Positions 35,758 through 44,430 of a stretch of DNA of 64,000 nt are shown here, in pieces; position 1 is the first letter of the stretch; each line of letters opens with the position of its first letter. The DNA lies in the NCBI GenBank assembly GCA_051293835.1, contig JBPKMA010000008.1:62001-126000 (forward strand), written 5' to 3'. Source of the stretch: DATLZU01 sp051293835 (GTDB lineage: Bacteria; Nitrospirota; Nitrospiria; Nitrospirales; Nitrospiraceae). The translations under genes and the position numbers were made by a program. The notes beneath the pieces were generated by a model that saw only the letters and a list, made by a program, of their open reading frames with translations, did not search any database and was not told where the DNA came from.

Positions 35758-36183
35758 ATGGAAGTCTTGAAAGAAACGGTCGATTACGGGGTCATCGGGC
35801 TGTTGTTGGTTCTCAGCGTGTGGTGCGTCGCCGTAGCCGTCGAGCGATGGCTGTTTTATCGCCGGGTGGACCTCTCGCAGTTCCCGAACCGCCAGGTGTT
35901 TGAGATCGCGCTGACCAAGCGACTGGTCATCATTGGCACGGTCGCCGCTAACGCACCCTACATTGGACTGTTGGGCACTGTGCTCGGCATCATGCTGACG
36001 TTCTATACGATGGGCACCTCCGGCACCATGGCCGTGAACACGATCATGATTGGCCTCAGCCTGGCGCTGAAGGCCACCGCGGTTGGCCTGTTGGTCGCCA
36101 TTCCCTGCGTCGTGATGAACAACGTGCTGCGACGCCGCGTCGCTGAACTGCTCACGCTCCACAAGGTGCGATATGGATCGTGA
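35758..36183 (+). CDS. exbB: ExbB proton-channel subunit
   Basis: A 141-aa inner-membrane protein with three helices: GVIGLLLVLSVWCVAVAVE, ANAPYIGLLGTVLGIMLTF and LKATAVGLLVAIPCVVMNN. It has the family GLLGTV-GI motif. With ExbD it forms the proton-driven motor of TonB. The ATG at 35758 (MEVLKETVDYGVIG) has GAGG about 12 bp before it and is family-like. The 3' end overlaps exbD by 11 bp, typical of an operon. It is shorter than E. coli ExbB, as in many bacteria. Confidence 0.95.
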   Translation: MEVLKETVDYGVIGLLLVLSVWCVAVAVERWLFYRRVDLSQFPNRQVFEIALTKRLVIIGTVAANAPYIGLLGTVLGIMLTFYTMGTSGTMAVNTIMIGLSLALKATAVGLLVAIPCVVMNNVLRRRVAELLTLHKVRYGS

Positions 36184-36547
36184 GTTGGACCAGATCAATG
36201 TGATCCCATTGGTGGACGTGATGCTGGTCCTGCTGGTCATCGTCTTAACCACCGCAACCTTCATCACGACAGGGCAGATCCCCGTCGATTTGGCCAAGGC
36301 CAAGGAGGCGGGGGACCGCAGGGATGTTCCGTTGGTGATCACCTTGACGGCGGAAGGGAAGCTCTACCTGAACGATCGCCCTGTTCCCGAGGACGGATTG
36401 AGAATCGTTCTGAATTCCCATCCCAGGGAATCCCAGGTCATTGTCCGGGCTGATCGCGTGACGATGTTAGAGCGCTTCGTTCAGGTAGTGGATGAAGTGC
36501 GCGGGCTGGGATTCCAGCAAGTCAGTTTGGAGGTCGTTAGATCGTGA
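36173..36547 (+). CDS. exbD: ExbD motor subunit
   Basis: A 124-aa protein: one helix NVIPLVDVMLVLLVIVLTTA with the essential Asp (residue 15), followed by a periplasmic domain (residues about 50-124). It pairs with ExbB to turn the proton gradient into motion of TonB. Reading overlaps both neighbours (11 bp with exbB, 4 bp with tonB). Confidence 0.95.
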   Translation: MDRELDQINVIPLVDVMLVLLVIVLTTATFITTGQIPVDLAKAKEAGDRRDVPLVITLTAEGKLYLNDRPVPEDGLRIVLNSHPRESQVIVRADRVTMLERFVQVVDEVRGLGFQQVSLEVVRS

Positions 36548-37662
36548 TCACACCGGATTCCGGATCGGATCGAAGCCTCAACTATCGGGTCCAGGGATGG
36601 ATAGTCTCGGCCGTCACCCATACCCTAGCGGTGGGGGCGGCCTTCGCGCTGACATCCGCCTTGCACCTGCCCCCGCAACCCGAACCGTTCAAATGGGAAG
36701 TCTCGCTGGTGCAACCTCCCGCGCCCCAGGACGTCGAACCGCCGCGGCCTAATCCGAGGCCACCAAGACCGGAACGAATGACGCCACCGGTGGTCGAAAC
36801 GAAACCGGTGGTGCAAACAGTCCAGACTGTGGCGCAGGCCGTCCAGCAGGAGATCCGAGACATGACACCCGAGGTTCGAAACACCGTGCGAACCGCCGTT
36901 CAACCTGCGCCACAGGTCGTGACGCGCTCGATGGAGTCCATCAACCAAACGACGCAAATCGAGTTGGCAGCAGTCCGGACCGTCGCCGCGACCGAATCGC
37001 GGCAAGTCGTGACGGAGCCGGCTTCGGTGGCCCGAGAGGAAGCCCCTGTGGCTACTCCAGCCCCGGTGTTGCGCCAGGCGGTTGAACATACATCGGCGCC
37101 GATCCACACGGAAACGGTCGCAGAACGGATCATCGAGCCGGTCCAGCCGGTCACGGTCGAGAGCGCGTCCGCGCCGAGCGTGACAGGCGCAGTCCAGGAA
37201 CGCCAGATTATGGTCGCCGAATCAGCGCATTCATTGGTCTCTCAGCCCGTTTCGACCGGGTCGGTTCAAGAACGTCGGCTCGTGCAAGAGCCTGCTCCGG
37301 CGACGACACCCTTTGCGCCTATCCAGGAGGCCTCGATCCATCAGTTGCCGGTGCAATCTCTACCGGCCACCAAAGCCGACTATAGCTGGCTGGCAGAGGC
37401 ACTGTGGCGCCGTGTCGAACAGCTCAAGCGGTACCCTCATCTTGCCAGAATGAACCGGTGGGAGGGCATGGTGGTGTTGCAAGCCGTCATTCGGCACGAC
37501 GGGCACCTCGTCGATCTGAAGGTGGCCGAAAGCTCCGGCCATGCGGTGCTCGATCAGGACGCCATGGAGGTCATGCGAAAGGCCTGCCCGCTGGATTTGA
37601 AACACTCATTGGGAAAGCCCCAAGTGGTAGTGCAAGTGCCGATCAGCTACAAGTTGCAATAG
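36544..37662 (+). CDS. tonB: TonB energy-transducing protein
   Basis: A 372-aa protein. One helix (WIVSAVTHTLAVGAAFAL) has the S-x3-H motif (S22, H26) needed for ExbB/ExbD contact. Then there is a long Pro-rich and Val/Thr/Gln-rich spacer (residues about 55-275) that crosses the periplasm, and a C-terminal TonB domain (MNRWEGMVVLQAVIRHDGHL, LDQDAMEVMRKACPLDL). The start is GTG at 36544 within the exbD stop. It delivers energy to the receptor encoded downstream. Confidence 0.93.
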   Translation: MITPDSGSDRSLNYRVQGWIVSAVTHTLAVGAAFALTSALHLPPQPEPFKWEVSLVQPPAPQDVEPPRPNPRPPRPERMTPPVVETKPVVQTVQTVAQAVQQEIRDMTPEVRNTVRTAVQPAPQVVTRSMESINQTTQIELAAVRTVAATESRQVVTEPASVAREEAPVATPAPVLRQAVEHTSAPIHTETVAERIIEPVQPVTVESASAPSVTGAVQERQIMVAESAHSLVSQPVSTGSVQERRLVQEPAPATTPFAPIQEASIHQLPVQSLPATKADYSWLAEALWRRVEQLKRYPHLARMNRWEGMVVLQAVIRHDGHLVDLKVAESSGHAVLDQDAMEVMRKACPLDLKHSLGKPQVVVQVPISYKLQ

Positions 37663-37730
37663 CCTCTTTTCCTTGATAAACCGATGACCCTACTACCCAA
37701 AGGGTTTTTTCCGATCGGAGGAGAAAGAAC

Positions 37731-38192
37731 GTGAAACAGCAAGGTTTTGATCAGCGACTTCTGCTAACCTTATTAGGACTGTTTGTGGCTTCGGCTTGGC
37801 TTAGCGGAGGAACCGTATGGGCTCAGGCCCAGGGCAAGGCGGAGAAAAGCTTTTCTGCGATGGTCACCGATGCTCAGGGGATTGAATCGGAGGTTAAGAA
37901 CATCATTTTTTACTGGGAAGAGAAAGTGAGCGAAACAGCCTTTGTGCCGCATGAACTACGCGAAGTTCCGGTGAAGAAAGGGGCGGCCACCATCAAGGTC
38001 AAATTCGAATCAATCAAGCAGATCGATGTCAAACCCTCTCCCGACGGCGGGCCACCGACCGTCTCCATCAGCCTCACGAACGGCAAGACGGGCGAATTCG
38101 TGCTGGCTATGAATGGGAGTTTCAAGGGCTTGTCCGAGTTCGGCGACGTGGAATTTCCGGCCAACGGCTTGAAGAGGGTTGTGTTCAAGTGA
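37731..38192 (+). CDS. Periplasmic hypothetical protein between tonB and its receptor
   Basis: A 153-aa precursor with a cleaved signal (LLLTLLGLFVASAWLSGG, cut near WAQA). The mature part is a beta-rich domain: SFSAMVTDAQGIESEVKNI, FYWEEKVSETAFVPHEL, then KKGAATIKVKFESIKQIDV and VSISLTNGKTGEFVLAMNG. There is no Cys and no known family. The GTG start at 37731 has GGAGGAG. Its position suggests a role in iron uptake (binding a ligand, or as a TonB/receptor accessory), but this is inference only. Confidence 0.72.
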   Translation: MKQQGFDQRLLLTLLGLFVASAWLSGGTVWAQAQGKAEKSFSAMVTDAQGIESEVKNIIFYWEEKVSETAFVPHELREVPVKKGAATIKVKFESIKQIDVKPSPDGGPPTVSISLTNGKTGEFVLAMNGSFKGLSEFGDVEFPANGLKRVVFK

Positions 38193-38316
38193 GAAAGACT
38201 CCTGCCGTTAGTCATGAGCGTCCGCTCACGCAATCGACCGGCAACATGTTCGGTCGTAGTTCCTCTCCGCTTATAACCTAACCCTAACAATCCTGTAACC
38301 AGAAGGAGGTCTTGAC

Positions 38317-40680
38317 ATGGGTGGGCGATTGAGAGAATTTATATTGAGAATGAGAATAAGAACTAAAAGCAAAATCATTCCATCGCTCTACGCTTGCCTC
38401 ATCACCGGGGCGGTTTTACTCCTCCTGCTTGGCGCGCCGGCAAGCGCTGAGGAACCTTCAGGCCAGACCGCTGGTTCTCCCGAGGCAACCGGGCAAGGTC
38501 CGGAAGCGCCGGCGTCCGAACAGAAGCCACTCAGAATCCCGCTCACCGAGGTGATCGGGACTGCCCCGGAGGCACTGGAGCACATTCCCGGTTCCGGCCG
38601 CGTCGTCACGCAGGAAAGTTTATGGAAAAACCATCGCCTCACAATCAACGAAGCCTTGCGCGAGGTGCCGGGGGTGAATGTGCGGGATGAAGAAGGATTA
38701 GGGATCAGACCCAACATCGGCATCCGCGGTCTCGACCCGACCAGAAGCCGAAAAGTCCACATCATGGAAGATGGTGTCCCGATCATGCTGATGCCCTACG
38801 GGGACGCCTCCTCCTACTACTTCCCGCCGGTGTTCCGTTTCGATCGGATCGAGGTCCTGAAGGGTAGCGGACAACTGCTCTACGGCCCGCAGAACATCGG
38901 TGGCGTGATGAACCTGATCACCCGCATGCCGCCGTTGACCCCGCAAGGCAATGTCGAATTCCGCGGCGGCAACCTGAATTACTTCAACACGCACTTTGAT
39001 TACGGAGGAACCTGGGGCAAAAGCGGCTATCTGGTGGACTACACCCACTTTCAGAGCGATACCCCTCGCTTCACCAACATTCGAGCGAAGATCGACGACC
39101 TCACCTTTAAGACGGTTCAAGAACTCACCGCTCGGACCACTATTTTGGCGAAGTTCAATTATTACCGAGAAGACTCCGGCATCGGCTATCAAGGTTTGAC
39201 GGAAGCCAATTGGGGCGCACGCGGCAGCGACCGGCAGACGCCATTCACGCACGATCATTTCGATTTTCGCCGCATGGGCGTGCATGTCGCAGTCCAGCAC
39301 ATGTTCAATGCCGACCTGAGCGTCACGACGAACTTCTTCGGCCATTACATCGCGCGTGACTGGTCGCGGCAAAATCAATTGGCGCTGGCAGCCGATGGCA
39401 CCCAGATCGGCGCCAGTCTCAAAAGCAACGACCTGCCGGCTACGGCTTTTACGGTCGTTCCCGATCCACAGCGTCGCTTCACCAACGAACGGGAGTATTG
39501 GGTGTACGGCGTCGAACCCCGCTTCCATCTGACCCATCGCCTGCTGGGCATCCTCAGCGAAGCCGACTTCGGCGCCAGATTCATGCACGAGCAGTCCGAT
39601 CGCAAGCAGTTCTTAAACCAGATTACCGGAATCGGTGGCTCATCCACCTGCTTGGCAAGTCCGGCGGCCGCAACGTGTTTAGGCGAAAACAATATCCGAA
39701 AAACCGACGCGTACGCGCTGTTCTTCCAGAACCGGTTCTTCGTGACCGATCAGATCACGATTACACCGGGCTTCCGTGTCGAACACGTGAACTACGAGCA
39801 ATTCAATAAACTGCCCACCACCGGCGAAACCTTTGGCAAAACCGCCATCACCGAAGTCCTGCCGGGCATTGGGGCAACCTATTCGCCGATCAAGAATTAC
39901 ACCTTCTTTGCCGGTTTCCACCGGGGCTTCGCGCCGCCGCAGATTTCGGATGCGGTCACCGCAACCGGAGCGGTGGTCGATTTGGACGCCGAGTTGAGCT
40001 GGAACTACGAACTAGGTATGCGGAGTACGCCGGTCCAGTGGCTGGGCTATGAACTGACCTTTTTCCAGATGGACTTCCAGAATCAGATTGTGTCGCAGTC
40101 CGTCGCGGGAGGAGTCGGCGCGACCTTGACCAATGCCGGGCGAACTCGCCACCGCGGTATCGAATTCGCCGTGAAGGCTGATGTCTTAGATGCCGTGACG
40201 GGACAAAATCCGAAGAAAGATGTCATCGTCGACCTGAACTACACCTGGGTCGCCGATGCAGAGTTCAGGGGAACTCGGAATAGCGCCATTACCGGAGCCG
40301 CGCTTCTTCCCGGCGAGGCGCAAGTGTTCAGCGTGAGCGGGAACCGTCTCCCATATGCCCCCAAGCACCTGCTCACAGCAGGGCTGGGCTACATCAACAG
40401 GAACGTCGGGTTCGACGGGCGGGTGGAAACCCAGTGCATCAGCGACATGTTCGGCGATGATCGGAACACGCACAATCCGACGCCCAACGGCCTGCGCGGC
40501 ATCATCCGCGGCTGGTGCGTGTTGAACGCGGCGGCCAACCAGTATGTGAAGCCGATCAACACCACGTTCTTCGTCACCGGGAAAAACCTGTTGGATCACC
40601 TGTACATGGTGGACCGGACTCGCGGCATCTATCCGGGCCTGCCATTGATGGTGCAGGCCGGCGCTCGCTGGACGTTCTGA
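38317..40680 (+). CDS. TonB-dependent outer-membrane receptor, FecA-like
   Basis: A 787-aa receptor: signal helix (YACLITGAVLLLLLGAPASA), TonB-box-like LTEVIGTAP (about residues 76-84), plug domain with INEALREVPGVNVRDEEGLG, IGIRGLDPTRSRKVHIMEDG, IEVLKGSGQLLYGPQNIGG, and a 22-strand barrel ending in aromatic Phe. The plug pattern resembles ferric-citrate or siderophore receptors. No FecA signalling domain is obvious at the N-terminus. Expression is likely iron-controlled, as part of the exb-tonB operon region. Ligand uncertain. Confidence 0.94.
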   Translation: MGGRLREFILRMRIRTKSKIIPSLYACLITGAVLLLLLGAPASAEEPSGQTAGSPEATGQGPEAPASEQKPLRIPLTEVIGTAPEALEHIPGSGRVVTQESLWKNHRLTINEALREVPGVNVRDEEGLGIRPNIGIRGLDPTRSRKVHIMEDGVPIMLMPYGDASSYYFPPVFRFDRIEVLKGSGQLLYGPQNIGGVMNLITRMPPLTPQGNVEFRGGNLNYFNTHFDYGGTWGKSGYLVDYTHFQSDTPRFTNIRAKIDDLTFKTVQELTARTTILAKFNYYREDSGIGYQGLTEANWGARGSDRQTPFTHDHFDFRRMGVHVAVQHMFNADLSVTTNFFGHYIARDWSRQNQLALAADGTQIGASLKSNDLPATAFTVVPDPQRRFTNEREYWVYGVEPRFHLTHRLLGILSEADFGARFMHEQSDRKQFLNQITGIGGSSTCLASPAAATCLGENNIRKTDAYALFFQNRFFVTDQITITPGFRVEHVNYEQFNKLPTTGETFGKTAITEVLPGIGATYSPIKNYTFFAGFHRGFAPPQISDAVTATGAVVDLDAELSWNYELGMRSTPVQWLGYELTFFQMDFQNQIVSQSVAGGVGATLTNAGRTRHRGIEFAVKADVLDAVTGQNPKKDVIVDLNYTWVADAEFRGTRNSAITGAALLPGEAQVFSVSGNRLPYAPKHLLTAGLGYINRNVGFDGRVETQCISDMFGDDRNTHNPTPNGLRGIIRGWCVLNAAANQYVKPINTTFFVTGKNLLDHLYMVDRTRGIYPGLPLMVQAGARWTF

Positions 40681-40734
40681 CCCTTACTCTCTCTTCATGG
40701 CAATGCGCAGGAGGGGGAAAGAGGGGGTGTAGGA

Positions 40735-40941
40735 ATGGGCCCTATCCCGAAGCGCGGCAGAATGAACGCCACGGACCACGACCAGGTCCGTTGCCTGTGC
40801 GGCCGGCTCCTGGCCCGATGGGTTCCCGACGGCATCCAGGTGAAGTGCAAACGCTGTCGGAGGATCGTGACGATTCCGTTCGCTGAGATCGAGGGGGCGC
40901 CGGCACCTTGCGGCGCCCCGCTTACGACGGTCCCGACATGA
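40735..40941 (+). CDS. Com-like zinc ribbon microprotein
   Basis: A 68-aa (or 59-aa from the ATG at 40762) protein with VRCLCGRLLARWVPDGIQVKC and KRC: a C-x-C...C-x2-C zinc ribbon of the Com family, which in phage Mu controls translation of the mom mRNA. The start at 40735 has GGGGGAAAGAGGGGG-type purines upstream. There is no phage context here; it sits between the receptor gene and a signalling gene. Role not known. Confidence 0.7.
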   Translation: MGPIPKRGRMNATDHDQVRCLCGRLLARWVPDGIQVKCKRCRRIVTIPFAEIEGAPAPCGAPLTTVPT

Positions 40942-40995
40942 ACGCAGTCCGCAAGTAGCGCAGTGTAACGTCAGGCCAGAGGACCTGCGAGTCCT

Positions 40996-41075
40996 GAGCC
41001 CAAGGCGATCTCCTCTTCACCCCTCCCTTCACACGGGACAGGCGAGGGGAAGGTCTCTTGGGCTCTTCTATTTTT
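40996..41075 (+). terminator. Long structured hairpin with T-run downstream of the receptor/microprotein genes
   Basis: GAGCCCAAG (40996-41004) pairs with CTTGGGCTC (41057-41065), with an inner CCCCTC/GAGGGG arm, followed by TTCTATTTTT. The long stem and the final T-run fit an intrinsic terminator ending the exbB-to-receptor unit, just before the HD-GYP gene with its own AAGGAGG site. Confidence 0.6.
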
Positions 41076-41102
41076 CGCCTGTTGTGAGAAGGAGGCACCA
41101 CG

Positions 41103-41951
41103 ATGAACAGCACCGGTCCTGCTCTGTTGAATCATCATCCCGATCTCGCCGCCACCGTGGACCAGCTTCACGCGCTTGATCATTTGCGACTGCCGGCTCA
41201 GACCCTGACGGACGTTCGCGGTGTTTGGATACGGCGTGTTGTCAGACGAATCGAGAGTCTCTTGCCCCATCACAAGGGCCACGGCGAGCGGACCGCCGTC
41301 TATGCCCTCGCGCTCGGACAGGCGCTCGATCTCTCCCAGGACGAATTACGGGATCTTCATTTCGCCGCCTTGCTCCACGACATCGGCCTGCTGACGATTC
41401 CAGCCGACATTCTGTCGAAAGTCGGCCCGCTCACCGGCGATGAGTACGCGACGTTACAGAGCCATCCGCGTGCCGGCGCTGAACTGTTGGAGCCGATCCG
41501 GTTCTTACGCGAGGCCGCGCTCCTGATCGCGCACCATCACGAACGCTGGGATGGATTCGGCTATCCCTATGGCCTGCGCGGCCAGTTCATTCCGCTCGGG
41601 TCCCGCATCCTAGCTGTCGCGGATACCTTTGACATGCCGGCAAACTGGGGGCCAGCCATCGAGGTGTCGGACCACGAATCGACGTTGGCGCACTTGCAAA
41701 TCGTGGCCGGCTCGCAACTCGATCCCGATCTTGTCGTAACCTTCCTGCGGCTGGCGCCGGCACTGAGACTTTACAGCTCTCCCGGGTGGGGTCGTGCCCC
41801 CCACCCATTCGGGCGGGGCGCCTCTGTTCCTCCTGGGCCCCCGCCCGCCCCTTTTCCGGCAAATCCGCAGCGGCCTGCCGTCGGACCTTTGCAAGCAGGC
41901 GGACCAGAGCGTTCATCGAAGACCATAAAGGAGAGCCCACCGAGGCCATAA
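41103..41951 (+). CDS. HD-GYP-type phosphodiesterase (cyclic di-GMP-like)
   Basis: A 282-aa protein: residues about 60-200 form an HD-GYP domain. Motifs seen are HKGHGERTAVYALALG, HFAALLHDIGLLTIPADIL (the HD pair), LIAHHHERWDGFGYPYGLRG (with GYP) and RILAVADTFD. The last 80 residues are Pro/Gly-rich and disordered. HD-GYP proteins hydrolyse cyclic di-GMP. There is no receiver or sensor domain, so its input is unclear. It is followed 23 bp later by a regulator gene. Confidence 0.88.
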   Translation: MNSTGPALLNHHPDLAATVDQLHALDHLRLPAQTLTDVRGVWIRRVVRRIESLLPHHKGHGERTAVYALALGQALDLSQDELRDLHFAALLHDIGLLTIPADILSKVGPLTGDEYATLQSHPRAGAELLEPIRFLREAALLIAHHHERWDGFGYPYGLRGQFIPLGSRILAVADTFDMPANWGPAIEVSDHESTLAHLQIVAGSQLDPDLVVTFLRLAPALRLYSSPGWGRAPHPFGRGASVPPGPPPAPFPANPQRPAVGPLQAGGPERSSKTIKESPPRP

Positions 41952-41974
41952 ACCACCGTCCACGGAGGGATCTT

Positions 41975-42502
41975 ATGCGCCGCGCCGACGCGACAGGACA
42001 GTCTGCATGTGAGCCGTCCTGCAGAACAAACATTCGGGCCACGCCGGGCTCCTCCCAACTCGGCGACGATCCGTTCTCGATCCAAGAACATCACCCCGCG
42101 TTGCAGGCGCCTTCGGCCGTCGCGCAGCGCGTGCAGGAGTTCATCAGGAATAACCTGCACGAGGGCCTGACCCTCAAGGATCTAGCGCGGTTTCTCGGCT
42201 ACTCAGACAAGTATTGCTCCGATCTTTTCAAGGTTCTCATTGGCATGCCCTTTTCGCACTATCTGAAACGTGTTCGCCTCGAACAGGCCGTCGACTTGCT
42301 CGCGGAGTCAAACGCGACTCTTTCCTCTATCGCTGAGGCCCTTGGCTTCAGCGATCAGTTCGCCTTCAGTCATTTCTTCAAAAATGCCGTCGGCTGTTCC
42401 CCTCAACAGTTCCGATCGCAATGCTCCTCACGCCGACTTCGTCCGAATCTTCTGCGCTCCGCATGGGCGAGCCGCCGATCTCAACTGCCTATCGGGCGTT
42501 GA
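41975..42502 (+). CDS. AraC-family regulator without a sensor domain
   Basis: A 175-aa protein. The DNA-binding domain spans about residues 55-150: VQEFIRNNLHEGLTLKDLAR, YSDKYCSDLFKVLIG and SSIAEALGFSDQFAFSHFFK, the two-HTH AraC pattern. The 45 residues before it hold no ligand-binding domain. The start ATG 41975 lies behind GGAGGGATCTT. It is close to the HD-GYP gene upstream and the chelatase-like gene downstream, which makes the latter a candidate target. Confidence 0.85.
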   Translation: MRRADATGQSACEPSCRTNIRATPGSSQLGDDPFSIQEHHPALQAPSAVAQRVQEFIRNNLHEGLTLKDLARFLGYSDKYCSDLFKVLIGMPFSHYLKRVRLEQAVDLLAESNATLSSIAEALGFSDQFAFSHFFKNAVGCSPQQFRSQCSSRRLRPNLLRSAWASRRSQLPIGR

Positions 42503-42543
42503 AGTCCTGCTGAGCGTCGCCGCGGCTGGACGGCTTCTTATAT

Positions 42544-42570
42544 GACCGCCGGATTGCGCTCCCGGCGGTC
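42544..42570 (+). repeat. Perfect 9-bp inverted repeat between the AraC gene and the chelatase-like gene
   Basis: GACCGCCGG (42544-42552) and CCGGCGGTC (42562-42570) with a 9-nt loop. It sits 7 bp before the proposed chelatase-like start. It could be a terminator without a T-run, a regulator site or a translation-blocking hairpin. Confidence 0.55.
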
Positions 42571-42576
42571 TGGAAA

Positions 42577-44406
42577 ATGAACATGGTTACGGCTTCTGCT
42601 TCGGTCTATATTGATATTGAAATGCAATCTCAAAACATATCCATGCAGGCGAAGCCGCTCGTGCCGATAGATCCCGGGAACAAGACGATTTCCCGAAATC
42701 CGGCGGCGGTCCCATCAACCCGGCGCCTCACCGCTTCGACGGCGTGCGTCCTGCTCACGTTTCTGCCGAGATCCGAACCGGCAACGGCCGGATCGACAGT
42801 CGGCTTTCTCGTCGTCGCCCCTGACCGTGGGTTTCTGGGCAACCTGGAGATCCAGGCCGTGTTCGACGAGTTTGCGCAACACTGTGCGCCATCGGCGTTG
42901 GCCTTCGTCGGGCGAGACTACAACGGAATGGGGAGTGAATACTCCGATTATCTCAGACGAGCGCTGGCCGATCTCCAGCGCGGCGGCGCGACGGACATCG
43001 TGGTGATTCCGCTTTTTGTCTCCGCCGCTGACCCTGTCTTAAAGAAAGTCGTTGCTCACCTCCCTTCCTATGCGCATACCGGAACCATCCGGTGGGCCGA
43101 GCCAATGGTCTCGAGTCACCTCATTCGCCAAATCCTGTTGGATCACGCACTGGCGGCGAGCCAAAACCCAGAGCAGGAACGACTTTTGCTGGTCGGGTTC
43201 GGCGCGACTGACGAAGCCGGAGAGGCGGCCATGCGCCGCGACCTGGAACGATACCTGGCCTACGTGATGCGGTATCTCTCCTTCCGAGAGGCCACGGCCG
43301 TGCTTTATTACGACCGCGCCGCACCGGACGCCGAACGGCAGAACAAAGCGGCGGATCAGGTGATAGTCGAAACCGCCGCCAAGAAGGGACGGACGCTGCT
43401 GATCCTGGCTACGATCGGCCCGAAATTTGATCAAACGATGGCCCTGACACGCTGGTTCGGCAACAAGCTGCGTGACTGGGACGTCGCCTATGCGGCCGAA
43501 GAACTCCTGCCCCACCCAAACGTGTTGCTGTGGCTTAAGAAGACCGCCAATGCTTTTCTACCGGCGTCTCCGAACGAAATTGGCGTCGTGATCATGCCGC
43601 CCGGTGTCACTCAACCCTGGAACGACGCCGTAGAACACGCAATCGCGCCGTTGCGCTCCCGTTACCGGATCGAAATGGCGTACGGAATGGGAGATCCCAG
43701 CGTGATTCAGTCAGCCGTCGAGCGATTGGAGCGGCAAGGGAGCCGGCGCATCGTGTTCGTGCGCCTGTACCCCCTCGCTCACCATCTGAAACACCGCATC
43801 GAATACCTGCTCGGCCTTTCCGATTCACCGGAGCCCGAGGGCAGACACAGTGAACACGATCGGGAAACGACTCCTCCGGCACAGATTCGGAGCGCGGTAC
43901 TTTTCACAACGTTTGGTGGATATGAGGAAGATTCGGGCATTGCCGAGGCGCTCCATGAGCGGATTCAGGAAATCAGTCGCGACCCGTCACAGGAGACCGT
44001 GATCCTCGTCGCGCATGGCGACAAGCACGATGAGGACAATGCGCACTGGTTGTCGATCATGCCGGCCAACATCGAGCGGCTCAAGCGTGATCCCCACTGC
44101 GCCAGGCTGGGAGCGATTCTGGCGGGCACGGTCCGCGAAGACTGGCCGGAGCTTCGGGAGCGCGCCGTTGCCGAGATCAGAAACCTGATCGCTGCCCAGG
44201 CGAAAACCGGACGGGTGCTCGTGATCGCCGACCGGCTCTATGGAGCGGGACCGTATCGGACGCTGTTCGACGGTCTGGAGTACGTCCTGAACGACAAAGG
44301 ACTCGTGCATCCTGCACTGACCCACTGGTTGGAGACCAGAATCCAAGAGGCGGTTTCGGTCCTCACCCGACCGGTTACCGCTATTGATCGTGTTGCGAAG
44401 CCCTGA
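42577..44406 (+). CDS. CbiX/SirB-type chelatase-like protein, four chelatase-like units with degenerate ligands
   Basis: A 609-aa protein made of about four CbiX-like segments (roughly residues 75-195, 202-325, 334-465, 474-600). The chelatase loop HGS becomes APDRG, GFGATD, PPGVTQ and, in the fourth only, AHGDK (residues 479-483). The metal-site His after VIPLFV is Asp (AADPVLKK); the third unit keeps HHLKH (402-406). A hydrophobic stretch with STACVLLTFLP near residue 53 may be a signal or anchor. It lies in an iron island beside an AraC regulator. It may be a non-classical metal or tetrapyrrole carrier; catalysis is doubtful. The start is uncertain. Confidence 0.75.
   Translation: MNMVTASASVYIDIEMQSQNISMQAKPLVPIDPGNKTISRNPAAVPSTRRLTASTACVLLTFLPRSEPATAGSTVGFLVVAPDRGFLGNLEIQAVFDEFAQHCAPSALAFVGRDYNGMGSEYSDYLRRALADLQRGGATDIVVIPLFVSAADPVLKKVVAHLPSYAHTGTIRWAEPMVSSHLIRQILLDHALAASQNPEQERLLLVGFGATDEAGEAAMRRDLERYLAYVMRYLSFREATAVLYYDRAAPDAERQNKAADQVIVETAAKKGRTLLILATIGPKFDQTMALTRWFGNKLRDWDVAYAAEELLPHPNVLLWLKKTANAFLPASPNEIGVVIMPPGVTQPWNDAVEHAIAPLRSRYRIEMAYGMGDPSVIQSAVERLERQGSRRIVFVRLYPLAHHLKHRIEYLLGLSDSPEPEGRHSEHDRETTPPAQIRSAVLFTTFGGYEEDSGIAEALHERIQEISRDPSQETVILVAHGDKHDEDNAHWLSIMPANIERLKRDPHCARLGAILAGTVREDWPELRERAVAEIRNLIAAQAKTGRVLVIADRLYGAGPYRTLFDGLEYVLNDKGLVHPALTHWLETRIQEAVSVLTRPVTAIDRVAKP
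42613..42631 (+). promoter_or_regulatory. Fur-box-like AT-rich element near the start of the chelatase-like gene
   Basis: GATATTGAAATGCAATCTC fits the Fur-box consensus at about 13 of 19 places by eye, in an AT-rich pocket unlike the rest of the gene. If real, the true start codon is likely downstream (the ATG at 42622 or 42643), with promoter elements inside the assumed N-terminus. Confidence 0.4.
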
Positions 44407-44430
44407 GACGGGAATACAGAAGGGATCGCG

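Noticed and set aside
35557..36342. A 261-codon minus-strand frame over exbB/exbD
   Set aside because: Antisense to the exb genes with conserved products; low-complexity translation.
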